A stretch of DNA of 64,000 nt from Schizophyllum amplum (GCA_007026445.1 VDMD01000001.1:868001-932000), one strand, 5' to 3'; shown: positions 32,625 to 44,584, counted from the stretch's first letter. Notes: a model not told the origin generated them from the letters alone. Made by a program: numbers and translations.

Positions 32625-35600
32625 ATGAAGTCCAAGGCAAGCGCACGCAGAGCGACGTGGCTGGCCTTCGGGCTCGTGGCGCTCTCAGCGCTCTCGGTGA
32701 CCGCGGTGGAGACACCAGTTGGAACCGGTGTCGTAGCGGAAGAGGATGTGAGCACCTTGCCAGAGCTCTGGATCACGTTGCTGAATATGCATTGCAGGTG
32801 CAGCAGACAATGGCAGCCGCAGGTTCTCTGCGCACGGATGACATGGTGAGTGGGTGGTGATACCCCACGCATTCGTGTACTGAGCTCGAGCACCAGGATG
32901 ACTCTGTGCAGAGTATACAAGATCAAAACCTGGAAGGTGAGTACATTGTGGGCTTACATGTTTGGCCGGCCTGACGCCAGTTCAGCAACACGCGCCTACA
33001 AGTATGCGATGGTTGTGCTGAACACCCTAACCGCACACCAAGCCCAACCTACCCTCGATCCCCTAGCCGCCCATCGAAACACACACTCGCGCTCCATCCT
33101 TTCCTCCTTTGTCCCCGACATTAACGGGCCGGGGCCCCTCGCTAGCGCCATGCGCATTCTCGCGCGACTGCAGAACGCCATCCCCAGCTTCTCCGGCTCC
33201 TCGAACATGGGCTACTTCTCCACAGCCGCCCGACGCGAATACGAGCTGTCCGTCAAGGTCATGGACCTGCTGCAACACTCGGCGGACTTGGGGAGCACAG
33301 ACGCGCTGTACTCCATCGCGCAGCTGTCCTTAGTGCGTGCGCGCGCGGTGTTTCTGATTCATTGTTTAACTAGTAATCACCCAGTTCCCTCCTACGGAAT
33401 TCTTCCCTCTGGATCCTCGTCTGGCGTACCGTACGTTCTCCAAGCATGCGTCTATCACCGGCAATGCGACGTCCCAAGCCATGATCGCCTTTTTCCACGC
33501 TACCGGCTACCACGACGTGGTTCCCATCGACCAGGCCAAGGCTCAACTGTACTACACGTTCGCCGCGAATGGCGGAGACAAAGGCGCGCAGATGGCTCTC
33601 GCCTACCGATACTGGAGCGGTATCGGTACGGTGGAAGACTGCCAGCGTGCCGTGGTGTGGTATGAAAGCGCTTCCGAGCAAGGTTCGTTACCTACCATCT
33701 CTATAGCATGTATTAATTTTAGTTTTCAGCCATGGCCAAGTATCTCGCCGGGCCGCCGGGCGGACGAACGCTCCCACAGACCCCGACACGCCTCTCTGAC
33801 CTCGTAGGCGGCGTGTACGGCCCGGGAGCTAGCGTCGCCTCCACAGGCCTAAACGCGCAACGACCTGCCATCAAGGCTGGCATCGCTCGCAACGCTGGCG
33901 AAACCTGGGCAGACGTCCTTGAGTACTACCTGGTGCGCCTTGTCCCAAATTCCTCGAACACGACTCACATCTACCCAGTTCAACGCTGACCGCGGCGAGA
34001 CGGACTTCGCATACCGACTCGGCAAGATCTTCTACCAGGGCAGCATTTACGTCTCCCCCGGCGGCATCTCCTCCGGGAGCGAAGGCGTCGGCGCGGTCCC
34101 GCGCGATTACGAGCGCGCCCGATACTACTTCCTCCTCATCGCCCGGCAGGTCTGGCCGCGTGACCCCAACCCCCTCCACGCCGCCGCCGCCAACCAGATG
34201 AAGGAAGAGGGAGGGCCTATAGGCTACGCTGCTGCTGCTGCGGGGTACCTGGGACGCATGTACCTCCGCGGAGAGGGCGTGAAGGCGGATATGGCCCTCG
34301 CGAAGATGTGGTTCCAGCGCGGGGCAGACCACGGCGACCGGGAATGTCATAACGGACTGGGAATCATGTATAGGGAGGGTCTGGTGCCGGGGGCGAAGGC
34401 AGACATGAAGAAGGCGCTCGCGCACTTCACAGTCGCTGCAGGGCAGGAGCTGGCGGAGGCGCAGGTGCATATTGGGCGGTATCATTTTGGTGAGTGGGCG
34501 AGGCGCGTCGTGGGTTGTGTAAAAGGTTGATTTTGATGTGTAGAGCGCGGCGAGCTCGCGGCGGCGACGACGTATTTCGAGGCGGCCATCCGGCATGGGT
34601 CGCCCTTTGAGGCATACTACTATCTGGGGGAGATCCACTCGAGCCAGGCGGCGATGCCCGGCCTGCCGGCACATGTCACGTCCAGCTCGTGCGCGATGGC
34701 GGTTTCGTTCCACAAGCTCGTCACGGAGCGCGGGGTGTGGGATGATGACCTGTTGCGTGAAGCCGAGATTGCGTGGATGTCGGGCACGGACAAGGGCCAG
34801 GAGGTCGCGATGCTCAAGTGGTGGATCGCCGCCGAGCGGGGGTCCGAGATCGCGCAGAACAACTTGGCGTATGTCCTCGACCAGGGTGTGTTTGTTTGTT
34901 TTCCCGCTGTTTCGTGATACTTATGAAGCGCTACCGAACAGACCGCAGCGTGCTGCGACTGACGCGCTTCTCGCCGATCATCCCGTCGAATGATACGGCA
35001 AGGCTGGCGCTGACGCAGTGGACACGGGCAGCCGGGCAGCGCAACATCGACGCTCTCGTCAAGGTTGGCGACTATTACTACCACGGCCTCGGCGTGCCAG
35101 AGGAGTCCGAGCAAACGCGATACGAAAAGGCGGCACGGTACTACCAGTCCGCGGCCGACACGCAGATCAGCGCGCTCGCGATGTGGAACTTGGGCTGGAT
35201 GTACGAGAATGGTGTGGGCGTGCCGCAGGTGGGTTCAGACAATTGAAAGTGTCTGGAGAGGGATCGTTACTGACTTGACATCCAGGACTTCCACCTCGCG
35301 AAGCGCCACTACGATCTGGCACACGAGACCAACTCGGAGGCGTACGTGCCGGTTTTGCTCTCCCTGATGAAGTTGTACGCTCGAAGCGCGTGGCATTCGC
35401 TGAACGGCAATCCCGGCGGACTGAACCTATGGGAGGATGAGGAGGAAGACGGTGAGTGATGCTCGGCAATACATGCACACTGCTCACTCCGAGCACAACA
35501 CAGAGGTGCTACCTGGGCAGATCCAGCCTCAGGTGGAAGCCGGACGAGAGCCGCCGAAGGAGACACCGCCTAGCAGGGAGGAGGACAAGTACTACGAGGA

Positions 35601-36048
35601 CGGCGGGCCGTGGTATATGGGCAAAGCCCGCGAGGACTTCCGCCGCCGCAAGAGCGGGCAGCCGCGCGACCCGCGCGAGGACGAGGATCCCATCCAGGTA
35701 GCTTCTGCATCCCTTTCCGATACAGTGCCCGACTGACTCCTGCAGTGGGCGCGCGACCGCAGGAATGCCGAGCAGGAGCGCCGGAATGCTGAGCAAGAGC
35801 GCGAAAGCGACTTCGGTCCGGAGGACTACTTCGACGGTGCGATGCGGCAGCGCGGGGATGTGCTCCCCGATGAAGAGTTCCAGGACACCCTGTTGCTTCT
35901 CGCGCTCATCGCAGCGATCTCGGCGCTTGTGTGGTTGAGGATGCGCTTGGCGAATCGGGTCCGGCAGCGGGAGAATGGGGGAAGAGAGGATGACCGTGAC
36001 CGACTGGGGAATATGTGGTTATTTGATGTGCTGAATTGGGGCTTGTAA
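32625..36048 (+). CDS. HRD3: Hrd3/SEL1L-like ERAD ubiquitin-ligase subunit
   Basis: ER membrane protein that recruits misfolded lumenal glycoproteins to the Hrd1 ligase. Twelve exons: 32625-32747, 32798-32845, 32897-32936, 32986-33332, 33385-33682, 33730-33932, 33979-34489, 34544-34885, 34942-35228, 35286-35451, 35504-35697, 35746-36048; 953 aa. An N-terminal signal peptide (WLAFGLVALSALSVTAV) is followed by many Sel1 repeats, for example GAQMALAYRYWSGIGTVED, AAAGYLGRMYLRGEGVKADM, CHNGLGIMYREGLVP, EIAQNNLAYVLDQ and ALAMWNLGWMYENGVGVPQ. One hydrophobic segment near the C-terminus (TLLLLALIAAISALVWL) anchors it. The first intron was placed at 32748-32797 because it removes a frame break. No frameshift remains. 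Confidence 0.9.
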
Positions 36049-36652
36049 AGTGGAAATTCTAGGAGGCATCTCGTACACTTGCTCGATGACGGGGTTTCTT
36101 ATTCCAGGCGATTGCGCGTCAATAACTTCGTCGTCTCAAGGTCACGGGAGCTGCTTTCTGTGGAGTAGGTTGAGCGCGGGGAATCGGACGAGGCTCACTA
36201 GGGAACAACTATGCGTCCATGTCAGCACTCGGTCAGGACTTGAGTACTGAGTACTACCTAGTACTCAGAACCTGCTCAGCACTGCAAACTTGTTCAGCAG
36301 TGTTCAAACATTCACCACGTTGCAATTGCCGCATATGGTCAGCCTTGTTCAACTCAGCTTCCGCGGGATCAATACTTACAGCGGGAGCATTTTTGTCCAT
36401 ATAAACATTTTCACCTCCAGGCTCCCGCCGACTCCAGAAAATTATGACGCTTGTCTGATCTTTAGTGATTCTAGGCGATAAAACAAAAGAGGGTCAGAAT
36501 ACACATGTCTGTCACGAGCTCGCGTGATAAGTCACGACGGGCCCTGAAATCAAATTCACCTTTCTTTGTTTCTTCCCCATCCCTTCGCCCACAGCGATAC
36601 GATTTGCTCTCCCCTCCATATACCGCAAATTGCGAGCCAGAAGCTCCCCGTT
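36049..36652. other. Intergenic with a 9-bp stem hairpin
   Basis: About 600 bp. A perfect inverted repeat CTGAGTACT-ACCT-AGTACTCAG stands at 36247-36268. No gene seen. Confidence 0.5.
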
Positions 36653-38839
36653 ATGGCGATGAAGCTCGACGCCATCCAGCCGAGGGTCCTTGTCCGGAAA
36701 CTAAAGACTATCTACCGTACCAAGCGCCCGAGTGCGCTGCGCAAGGACGACCCCGCCAGCAAAGAATGGACTGAGTCCCACGACCCGGCGTCAAAGACAG
36801 CCATCTCCGGTGCCGAGGCGGAAGCGCTGGACTGCGCTGCTGGCCTCCCCACTCCCGCCACTCGTCCCGACCAAGCCGTGCTGTCGCCACTCCTGGAGCG
36901 CATCGAGCAGCTGGAGCGCGAGGTTCTTGTGATCAAGGCTCGTCTTTCCGACCGCAGTGCAGAGGCGAATCTCTGTACCTCTGCATATGCGCACGCGGTG
37001 CAAACCAAGAGCATCGGCGTCCAGGTCGACGCCGATGTCGATGTCGCGATCACCGTGGGAAAGTCTGCATCGGCTCCCCCCTTCGACGACACCATCGAGA
37101 TCAAGAGCTCGACGCCTGTCATCCCTCTCGGACCTAGTGAGTAGATGTGCTTGATATTCAGCGCATTTGCTCATACTGCCATCCGTTTAATAGACGACAA
37201 CAGCTCCAACACCAGCTTTGCCACAACCAACCTTACTCCCGACCTCACCTTTGACCCCGACAGCGACACATCGTACTCGGCCTCGTCGCTGTTCTGCGAT
37301 AAGATATCGCTCGCAGACGCGTCCAACGTAGCCGAGCTCACGTGTGCGCGCGCTGACGGCACACTTACCCACGGTTATGTCGTCCGATCTGACGAAAGTG
37401 CCGTCCCGGCCGAAGAAGAGTCGCTCAAAGATGTCTCTCACTACGTTACTCCCGGAATCGTCTCATCCTCTGACCAGAGCGAGGATATTCGAGACACTGC
37501 TAGTGATGGCTCTCCGATTGGAGAGGCAGGGTGCCCTCAGACGAAGCGCACATACAAGAGGAGCCATCTTCTACTGAACCGCCGACCTTCCTACGAGACG
37601 ATTGGTCTGGTGCGGTCGCAGTTCAAGCATAGTCTTTCGAATAAGGTGTGTTAATTACAATACTGCTCGAAGACTCTCGCTGATGATGAACAGGGAAAGT
37701 CAGGCAATATGACGTGCGAGGCAGAGGATGCCGAGACTCACCTCGAGTCCGGACGGCGTCCGACTGTCTTTAGTGCCTATATGCAACGGATGGCTGACTG
37801 CCTCGTGCCACGCTTCACCTGGTCCAAAACCAACCTGCCTACACCGCGGTCCATGAAGCTCGGAGCATTGCCGCACGGCTATGATGAGCCGCCTCCGGCG
37901 TATACCCTCTTCGCGCCCGGCCGTGCGCCGACAGCGCCCAATGACATGCCCGTTCAGCTAGAGGACACAGCAGTGAAGGAGCTACTCGTCAGCTACGGCG
38001 CGGACCCGGAGACTCTTTCCGCCCCTATCTCGGGAACGACGTTGGGTGACTCGCTGCCAGCCGACCTTCTCAACCTCCCACTCGACCATCTCATGGAAAT
38101 CGTCGATCTCTACATAGCCGGAGCGCCTGTTCCCCAGTACGCCTTCAACTCCTGCACGTTGATCCGCAAGCCCAGGGCCGTGCGTCCCATCAACATCCGC
38201 AACATGCACATCGAGAGTGACTGCCCATTTGTGCCCGAGCCTAGAAGCGCGCTCATGATCTCGCACGACGCGCCACTGTGGTACAGGATCCTACCCATCA
38301 CCGTCGTCAACGTATACGGCGAAGTCGACCCCGCCAACGTGCGAGATACGGTCGGGAAGGCGGCGGCCGTCCTGGGGTTCAGCTACCAGTCGAAAAGCAG
38401 GCAGGCAACGGGGAAGATCTGGGACGTGTCGGCGATGGTGAAGGCGCAGGACTTCATGTATGTGGAGATGCAGAAGTACAACGAGGCGGAGGCCGCCGAG
38501 CCGCCGAGCACGCCGGATCTGCCGTACCCGGAGTGGTATACCGAAGAGACTGGCGCGCCTTCGTGCAACGAGAAGGTCGTCCCCGCCGTCGATGACTCCA
38601 CATACGCGATCCCTATTGACCCCGACACCGGCTTCATCGAGGACCTCATCACTCCCAGTCCTGGCATTTCTCAATCTCTGCCCTGCGAGGAGGTAGTCAA
38701 GTGCAAAGGTTTTCCGGATAGCGCCTACATATTCCCTACCGACATCGACATCGATCCGTATACCGGTATGATCTGCGACATCATCACGCCCAGCCCAGAT
38801 CCCGAGCTCGCGGCTGGATTGCTCAATGATGTACCTTAG
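36653..38839 (+). CDS. Uncharacterised 693-aa protein with C-terminal acidic repeats
   Basis: Three exons, 36653-37136, 37194-37645, 37694-38839. No family recognised. Residues ~70-110 contain a probable coiled coil (LLERIEQLEREVLVIKARL). The middle is Ser/Asp-rich and probably disordered. Residues ~370-580 look folded, with DLLNLPLDHLMEIVDLYIAG, SCTLIRKPRAVRPINIRNMH and HDAPLWYRILPITVVNVYGE. The tail has two imperfect copies of a unit: TYAIPIDPDTGFIEDLITPS and, further on, IDIDPYTGMICDIITPSPDP. No signal peptide or membrane span. Start taken at the first ATG; MAMKLDAIQPRVLVRKLKTI follows. Probably lineage-restricted. Confidence 0.68.
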
Positions 38840-39200
38840 CCTACTGCTAAGTGCTGCTGATTCAGTTTACCTACGGCGTGTCCCCTTTCATGTCCTAACC
38901 ACCTTTGTACTATTAATTAGACACTTCCATTATCGGCACCAGTATTTCGTGTTCTGTTCTCCTTCCTGACAGTGACTTTTGTACTTACATCTTACTTTTC
39001 TTATTTTCTCAATGTATAGCCGGGCAGCTTGGGTAGATAATCCCAGAGCGCCTGGCCACCGCAACCCTGTCATGACTTCAGCTGCCGATGCGCACATATG
39101 CCGCCCCACGGCGCGCGGCGCTGTGGTCAGTATCGGACGCGCGATAACGTGCGTCATCTTCATTTGCTTGCTTCTCACCGACTTCCACCTCCGTGCAGGA
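38840..39200. other. Short intergenic region
   Basis: Open in the frame of the next gene from 39012, but the added residues are hydrophobic and unstructured-looking; a candidate GTGCGT...GCAG intron also fits at about 39149-39198. Left unannotated. Confidence 0.4.
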
Positions 39201-39761
39201 ATGTCCATGAACAGCCCCCAGCTTCCAGATTACGCGCAAGCCAACGCAGGGAGCTATACTGCGCAGGCGCTCGGCGGAATTCCTCCGCTCAGAACAGGTT
39301 CTGCTGCGAATACAATCGAAAACTCAGATACTCAGGAGGTCCCATCTTCCACTGCCCTCGGCAGTGCGGCGGAGCTCCTCGTGGCAGGTCTACGCGATGG
39401 TGCTCGTGCATTTGCAGAGCTGGCGAGGGCTTCTCCAACGGGGCCGTTGGTCATTGAGCATGGCGACCGGCGGATGGCCCTGGGTCGGAAGCGAATGGAG
39501 AGCATGAGTGGGCGAGTGAGTCTCCGTCTTTGCCCTGTCCCCCTGTTTCCTCGCCGCTGCTTTGAAGAATATGCTCAAAGTCTTCAGAACGCGGCATTGT
39601 ACCTGAAGTCCAAGTTCGGTTTGTTGGCGGCAACGGCACCGGTGCGAATTGAAGCAGCATTCCGACGAGAACAAGATGGGGCGTTAGAGTGGATGGAAGT
39701 GGATATGGACGCTTGGGAGGAGCTAGTTCCGCACATGCATCGACTGCTGATACGAAGCTGA
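39201..39761 (+). CDS. Hypothetical 186-aa protein
   Basis: A single open frame starting MSMNSPQLPDYAQANAG. No family recognised. Helical, charged segments are visible: SAAELLVAGLRDGARAFAEL, SLQNAALYLKSKFGLL and WMEVDMDAWEELVPHMHRLL. No signal peptide from this start. An in-frame ATG at 39012 would add 63 residues. A splice-like GTGAGT at about 39514 exists, but using it breaks the frame. Confidence is mainly in the codon composition; whether it is expressed is unknown. Confidence 0.45.
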   Translation: MSMNSPQLPDYAQANAGSYTAQALGGIPPLRTGSAANTIENSDTQEVPSSTALGSAAELLVAGLRDGARAFAELARASPTGPLVIEHGDRRMALGRKRMESMSGRVSLRLCPVPLFPRRCFEEYAQSLQNAALYLKSKFGLLAATAPVRIEAAFRREQDGALEWMEVDMDAWEELVPHMHRLLIRS

Positions 39762-40015
39762 GGATGAACGCGACACCGCCGGATATATATACGAAATCTC
39801 ACAGTCGGTCTGGAGAATACTGTGACAGATTGGCAGCGTGGTATACGAGATGGTAGTGGCCATAAATCAGCGATCATGAAAGCAAAGAGCAAACCAGTGT
39901 TAGAGAGGCAGAGTCCGCCGCTCATCAAGGGCTAGTAGGCCACATGCTAGTGGCATACCCACGTTCTCGCCTACGAGCTAACAACAGTAGCATTTCCGAT
40001 TGCTTGAGGCCGCAA
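39762..40015. other. Short convergent intergenic region
   Basis: 3' flanks of two hypothetical genes; nothing recognised. Confidence 0.5.
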
Positions 40016-40688
40016 TCACTCATCTGAGGGCTTGCAGTCGGCGTGGAGCTGATCAACGTGCGCCGCGGCTTCCTGGAGGCGCCTTTGCTTGGCCTCGCGG
40101 AACTTGTCGAACAACGCATCGACCTCTTCTGTTGAAAATCCCAAAGTGGGCTTCTCCACCTCGAATGTAAGGCCCACGCCCGAGCTTGCAGCGGCGAGCT
40201 CATCGCTGTGCTGGCATCCGTCATCTGCACCATTGTTGAGCGTTCGATAGAAAGCCAGTAGACCATGAGGAAGAGTACGCGCCTTCACGGTTTTCTGATT
40301 CGCCCAAGTTGTCGTTATCCTCGGTGGCAGATGGGGTCGTCCTGCCTTCAACTCCGGTAGGCGAGGCCTTGCCGTCGTTCTCTGTCCAAAGACCGAGCTC
40401 ACGCATCACTTCTTCGATACTGAGGATCGACGAAGAGTCGCTTGCCGAGCCGACGTCGGAGGGCGTACTGGCAGGTCGAGACCGCGGCGCGTCGTCGTCG
40501 GACAAGTCGCCGTCGCAGAGGAGCGTGAAGTCGCCGAGGGTGAAGGCGACTGGGGCCTTTCCCTTGGCTTCCGTGGCAGAGGTTGCTGTGGCAGAGGAGT
40601 CTTCCTGGCCGGGTGCGCCATGGTGGCTGTCCTGGCCAGGCGCAGTAAACAGTACCGACGTCGAAGGCTCATGCTGAGTGTCGGACAT
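40016..40688 (-). CDS. Hypothetical acidic 202-aa protein
   Basis: Two exons, 40289-40688 and 40016-40224. The donor is GTGAAG; the acceptor GGTGCAG. No family recognised. The protein is acidic and mostly disordered, with a more ordered LGDFTLLCDGDLSDDDA, ILSIEEVMRELGLW and a C-terminal helix EVDALFDKFREAKQRRLQEA. A TATA box lies on the minus strand at 40771-40776, 83 bp upstream, which supports a real transcription unit. Confidence 0.6.
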
Positions 40689-41112
40689 CGTGTGCAGGGA
40701 TGTCGAAGCGTCGACAATTAATGCTATGAGAAGGCAAGAACGAGGAAGGTGAAGAACACTGGACAACGTTTTTATACCAGGGATCACCTGATTTTGTGTT
40801 CGACGGACCGAAGGGGCCTTCCCGCGGGACGCGGTATCCCGGCACGAACAAGGCTTGTCTCCGCCCGGATGGCCTCGCTTTAGGCCCGGGAGATATAGCG
40901 TCTTTGGACTGACAAAGACGAGGCGCAAATTGATTTTCCTTGCCCGTCCATATAAGGTCGACCCGAAAGTGCACGCGCAACAGCCAATAATATTCCCATG
41001 ACCCTCTCTATTGACCTGCCACATTCTCGTCAGTGTCTACGATCATGGTCAAAAAGGCGCCGAACTTACCTATACATATGATATCCAGACCCCGCGAAAA
41101 TCCTGTGGCACG
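40689..41112. other. Intergenic: promoter of the acidic hypothetical gene and GT49 3' flank
   Basis: TATA box (minus, 40771-40776); otherwise nothing recognised. Confidence 0.5.
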
Positions 41113-42887
41113 TCAATCCTGCAGACTCCCTAGGCCCTGCGAGCTCTCTATAATCTGCATAACGCCGTCAGTCAACAGAAGCATCGCGGCAGGACCGATG
41201 ACTGAGCGGCAGGACCCATAACTCGGTGGCAGAACCCATAACTCAATGGCAAAACCGATACACTCAATACCAAAATCCAATAACTCACCTGCCCCGCCAC
41301 CCTGGCTATGCTCCTAATCCTTACACACTGTTCCCTTGCATTGCGCCCCCGCTCCGCATGCAGAATCCCCGCATCCGCATAGACCTTCAGGTACTTCAAG
41401 CACGCCTCCTCTTTAAACTCGGCATAGAGCTTGCGGTTGTACTTGCGCTGCGTGAAGGTTAGGAGATGCCACAGGGGCCGGGATGTGACATTGAGGTGAG
41501 GATGTGGCATTGGGGTCGGGTAAAGGCAAACGGGACAGAACGACCGTGTATATGCGCACACCCCCGCATATATACTATGCGTACCTCGTTCTTCCGAATC
41601 GTCTCCTCGTAGAGGTGATTTTGGTGGATGATGAAGTGGTCGGCGAGAACCTGAAAAGATACACCGGACAGGTATATCTCGAAAAGGCAGGCAGCCTTGT
41701 TGCCCCCGTAGCCAACGAAGCGTTCGTCGCACCTGTATCTCACCGTTATGGACGACGCAAACGAAGGAGGCATGTACTCACCACGGAGGACCATCCTTCC
41801 TCATGACGATGTACGGCTCATACGAAGGCTGGTAGTGCGTCACTTCGTACACCTCGCCTGGGCTGGAGACATAATACTTCCCATAGTCGGTACTGTTGTG
41901 GCCTGGCTGCCAAGATGCGTGGAACATGCCAATACGGCCGACGTTGACCAAGTTCAAAAGAGCCTACTGAGCATTCACATCAGTCTCCCATCAACCGACG
42001 ACACCACACACCTCCTTCGTCCTAGGAAACACATCCTGATTCGTGCCCTCGTCCAAATTCGAGTATTCGAATGCCGGAATCACCAGAGCAACACCCGAGT
42101 CCAGCCTCTGCCGCAGATCCGGCGTGAACCTGATAACGCGTCGGAAGTCCGTGCAGACCGAGAAGTCGATGTCGAGCATCATCACGTAGTCCGTGCGGGC
42201 GAAGAAGCGTGCAACGTTGCGCCAGGTGTTGAACTGGCGGTCGAAGGCGTCGACGATGAGGTGGACGTCGACGTGCTGGGCCATGAGCGGGGAAGACGCG
42301 TAGAGGGTGTGCAGGGAGGCAAGGAGTTCGTCGACGTGGCTGGTAACGTTCTTGACGTGGATGGCGACGGATATTGGGCCTATATGCGCAGGGAAAGTGA
42401 GTATATGCGCGGATGCAGAAGCTTCACGCCCCGCACCTCGGTATCGCTCCACAAGGCGCGAAAAAACATGGAATCGGTTGGAGGTTATAAGCGTCGTGAT
42501 TGTCACATCATTGGCAGCAGGTCGGTCAGAGGCGCGATAGAAGTACGGGATGATCTTGCTGGGGCGCATAGACGTTGAGAAAGCCTTCGACAGGAAGAGA
42601 TCCTCTGAAGCTGCTGCATTCGGGCCACGCGTCGATGAGTTCCAGTAGACAGTGCCCGAGGGTATGCCATGGATGAGTTCTTGATGCGTTCTTGCGAGAG
42701 GTGTCGGCGTTTCCGGATGACCAGGAGCCAGCCAGGAGAGGGAGCCGCTGAAGAATGTACGCCCATAGTAAGTCGTCAGAGCGCGGTGCAGTTGCAGAAA
42801 ATGCGACGTCGTCGTGTAGACCAAGGAGACAGCAACGTAGACAGCAGCCAGATAGTAGAAAGCGCGAGGGACACGGATGCAAATCAT
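41113..42887 (-). CDS. LARGE-like glycosyltransferase family 49 protein
   Basis: Type II Golgi glycosyltransferase, 449 aa in the preferred model: exons 42437-42887, 42012-42379, 41782-41963, 41585-41732, 41289-41447, 41113-41154. A signal anchor lies near the start (FYYLAAVYVAVSLVYTTT). Domain signatures: DVTITTLITSNRF, VERYRGPISVAIHV, DVHLIVDAFDRQFNTWRNVA, DYVMMLDIDFSVCTDF (DxD metal site), GVALVIPAFEY, then the C-terminal lobe with YEPYIVMRKDGPPWCDERF, GYGGNKAACLFEIYLSG and LADHFIIHQNH. Fungal GT49 substrates are unknown; animal LARGE/B4GAT1 build glucuronate-containing glycans. The last junction is uncertain: without splicing, translation runs through a minisatellite and stops at 41172. 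Confidence 0.85.
41203..41288 (-). repeat. About four degenerate 21-bp units in the last GT49 intron
   Basis: On the plus strand the units are GGCAGGACCCATAACTCGGT, GGCAGAACCCATAACTCAAT, GGCAAAACCGATACACTCAA and a fourth, weaker copy. They begin inside the donor region of the last intron. Confidence 0.75.
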
Positions 42888-43686
42888 GTTGACCGTGTAC
42901 GTGCAGATGAGGGGAGGAGGCAAGGTCAGTCTCGATCACGACCTCCACACATGCCGTTCATTGGTCTGGCGAGCTCTCAGCTTTCTTGTCCTGCGAGTTT
43001 CTTCCTTGACATCCGGGGAATAGACAACAAAAGCTATGTATTGATGTATATCTAGTAAAGAGACTTATCGCTACTGGGTCTGTCTGGAACCACCGACCCA
43101 TCCCCCTTCGTAGAAAACTTCGAGAGGAGATAATGGGTGCTGAGACGCTCCAAGGATACTCTGGACACGGCCTGACACTCGAACATCCGCGTAGAATGTG
43201 CGCTGAATATGAGCAACAGGGGAAAAGTATGGCCGTGACGCCGCACGAAGAAAGCAGCAAATTTCGCGCCAGCGGCTTATATACCCGCCACTTTAGGGCA
43301 GGCTTGATCGTGTCGCGCGGACCTGGTGTTGTCGTTACGTGTCTGAATTGCACTCCCCTTCTCCGCAGATGTCTTGATGCAGTATCACGCGTGAGATCGG
43401 ACCAGACATGATGATATGACAGCCTGCACAAACGGACAATGCAGGACAAAATCAACAGACGAGAAGTAGTGACCGGGTATACAAAACAGGGATACCGAGA
43501 ACAACAGTCAAATCATCTCGTGTACACGAGCCCAGTACAGGAGAAGGGTACAGGATCCACGACAGCGGAAAGCAAAGGTGTCCATACGTATAGCATCCGG
43601 GTCCGTATACGTATTCAAGTCCGCGTAGACTGGAGAAGCATAGTGCGCGATGCTCCCGCCAAGATTTGCGTAACGCGAGTCGGCTC
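42888..43686. other. Intergenic: GT49 promoter and KNH-like 3' flank
   Basis: Holds dispersed repeat copy 2; otherwise nothing recognised. Confidence 0.6.
43081..43254 (+). repeat. 173-bp dispersed repeat, copy 2 (partner 16853-17025)
   Basis: See copy 1. This copy lies about 190 bp upstream of the GT49 start and 430 bp from the KNH-like 3' end. Flanks on both sides are unrelated to copy 1 except for a short TATA-like tail (TTATATACCCGCC here). Confidence 0.9.
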
Positions 43687-44584
43687 TTACAGGAAAAGGG
43701 CCGCCGACATGGCCATGAGGCCGGCCACGACGCAGAGCGGGCCCTTGACGGTGACAAGGTCGGAGCGTGCGCCGTTGGAGTCCGTCGAGCTCGCACTCGC
43801 ACCCGAGTCAGTCGCAGATCCCGAGCTGGACCCAGATCCCGACGGAGATGTCGAAGTCGACGAGGCCGCAGAGGAGGTCGGCGCAGGCGTAGCTAAGAGT
43901 GAACATCAGGACCACCCACGCCTTGGAGAGAAACGCATATCACGCACTGCCGTTAGGCTTGATCTCGAACGACTCCGACGACGCGTACTCCTGCGTCGCG
44001 TTGGACACGTTCACGAAGACGACCTGGTAGCCGGTGCCCTCGCGGAGCGTCACATTCGTCACCGTGTACGTCTATCACGCAGTAGGAAGGATGATAGGGT
44101 GAGAAGGACGAGCTGCGAGCGGGCGAGGCACACGCACCAGGTCCGCAACGTTGACGTACTCTGCGATATCGAAGTCGCCGTACAGGGTCTGGTTCTGGTC
44201 GTTGCGCACAATGATCGTCACGTTCGGGTCGCTGCTCGAGGCAGACCTGCGGGCGGGTGTCAACATCGCGCAACGCAGCCGTTGCCATCTGTTAACGCAC
44301 CATTGAATCGTGTTCCTGAATGGCAAATGGCGGTCAGCATCGCGCACCACCACACACTCGTTGAGGCGTCTTACGAGGCGTCCGCGACCCTGCAAACGCG
44401 TCAGCTTGAAGTACCGGCGGGCCACCAAAGGCGACTCACCAGTAGCTGTCAGACGAGGGGTAGTTAATGGAGATGTCCGCTGCAGCGCATTGATAGTCAG
44501 TGGCGAGCGCGTCCAGCGGTGCCAAAACGCCTCACCGAGGGCCGCAGCGGGCAGAAGGGCAGCGAGGGCGACGGCAGCACGCAT
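43687..44584 (-). CDS. KRE9/KNH1-like Ser-rich GPI-anchored cell-surface protein
   Basis: 185 aa, exons 44536-44584, 44440-44479, 44375-44389, 44301-44315, 44138-44246, 43948-44071, 43687-43892. Signal peptide MRAAVALAALLPAAALA, then the KRE9/KNH1 N-terminal beta domain: DISINYPSSDSYW, VADASNTIQWSASSSDP, VTIIVRNDQNQTLYG, GYQVVFVNVSNATQEYASSE, FEIKPNG. A Ser/Thr/Pro-rich stalk (PTSSAASSTSTSPSGSGSSS) and a C-terminal hydrophobic tail (LCVVAGLMAMSAALFL) indicate GPI anchoring. Family members act in or near the beta-glucan wall. Exons 3 and 4 are both only 15 nt. A LINE now begins 240 bp upstream of the start codon. Confidence 0.85.

Noticed and set aside
39012..39200. N-terminal extension of the hypothetical gene at 39201
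   Set aside because: Open frame but poor composition, and a plausible intron lies just before the chosen ATG; evidence insufficient either way.
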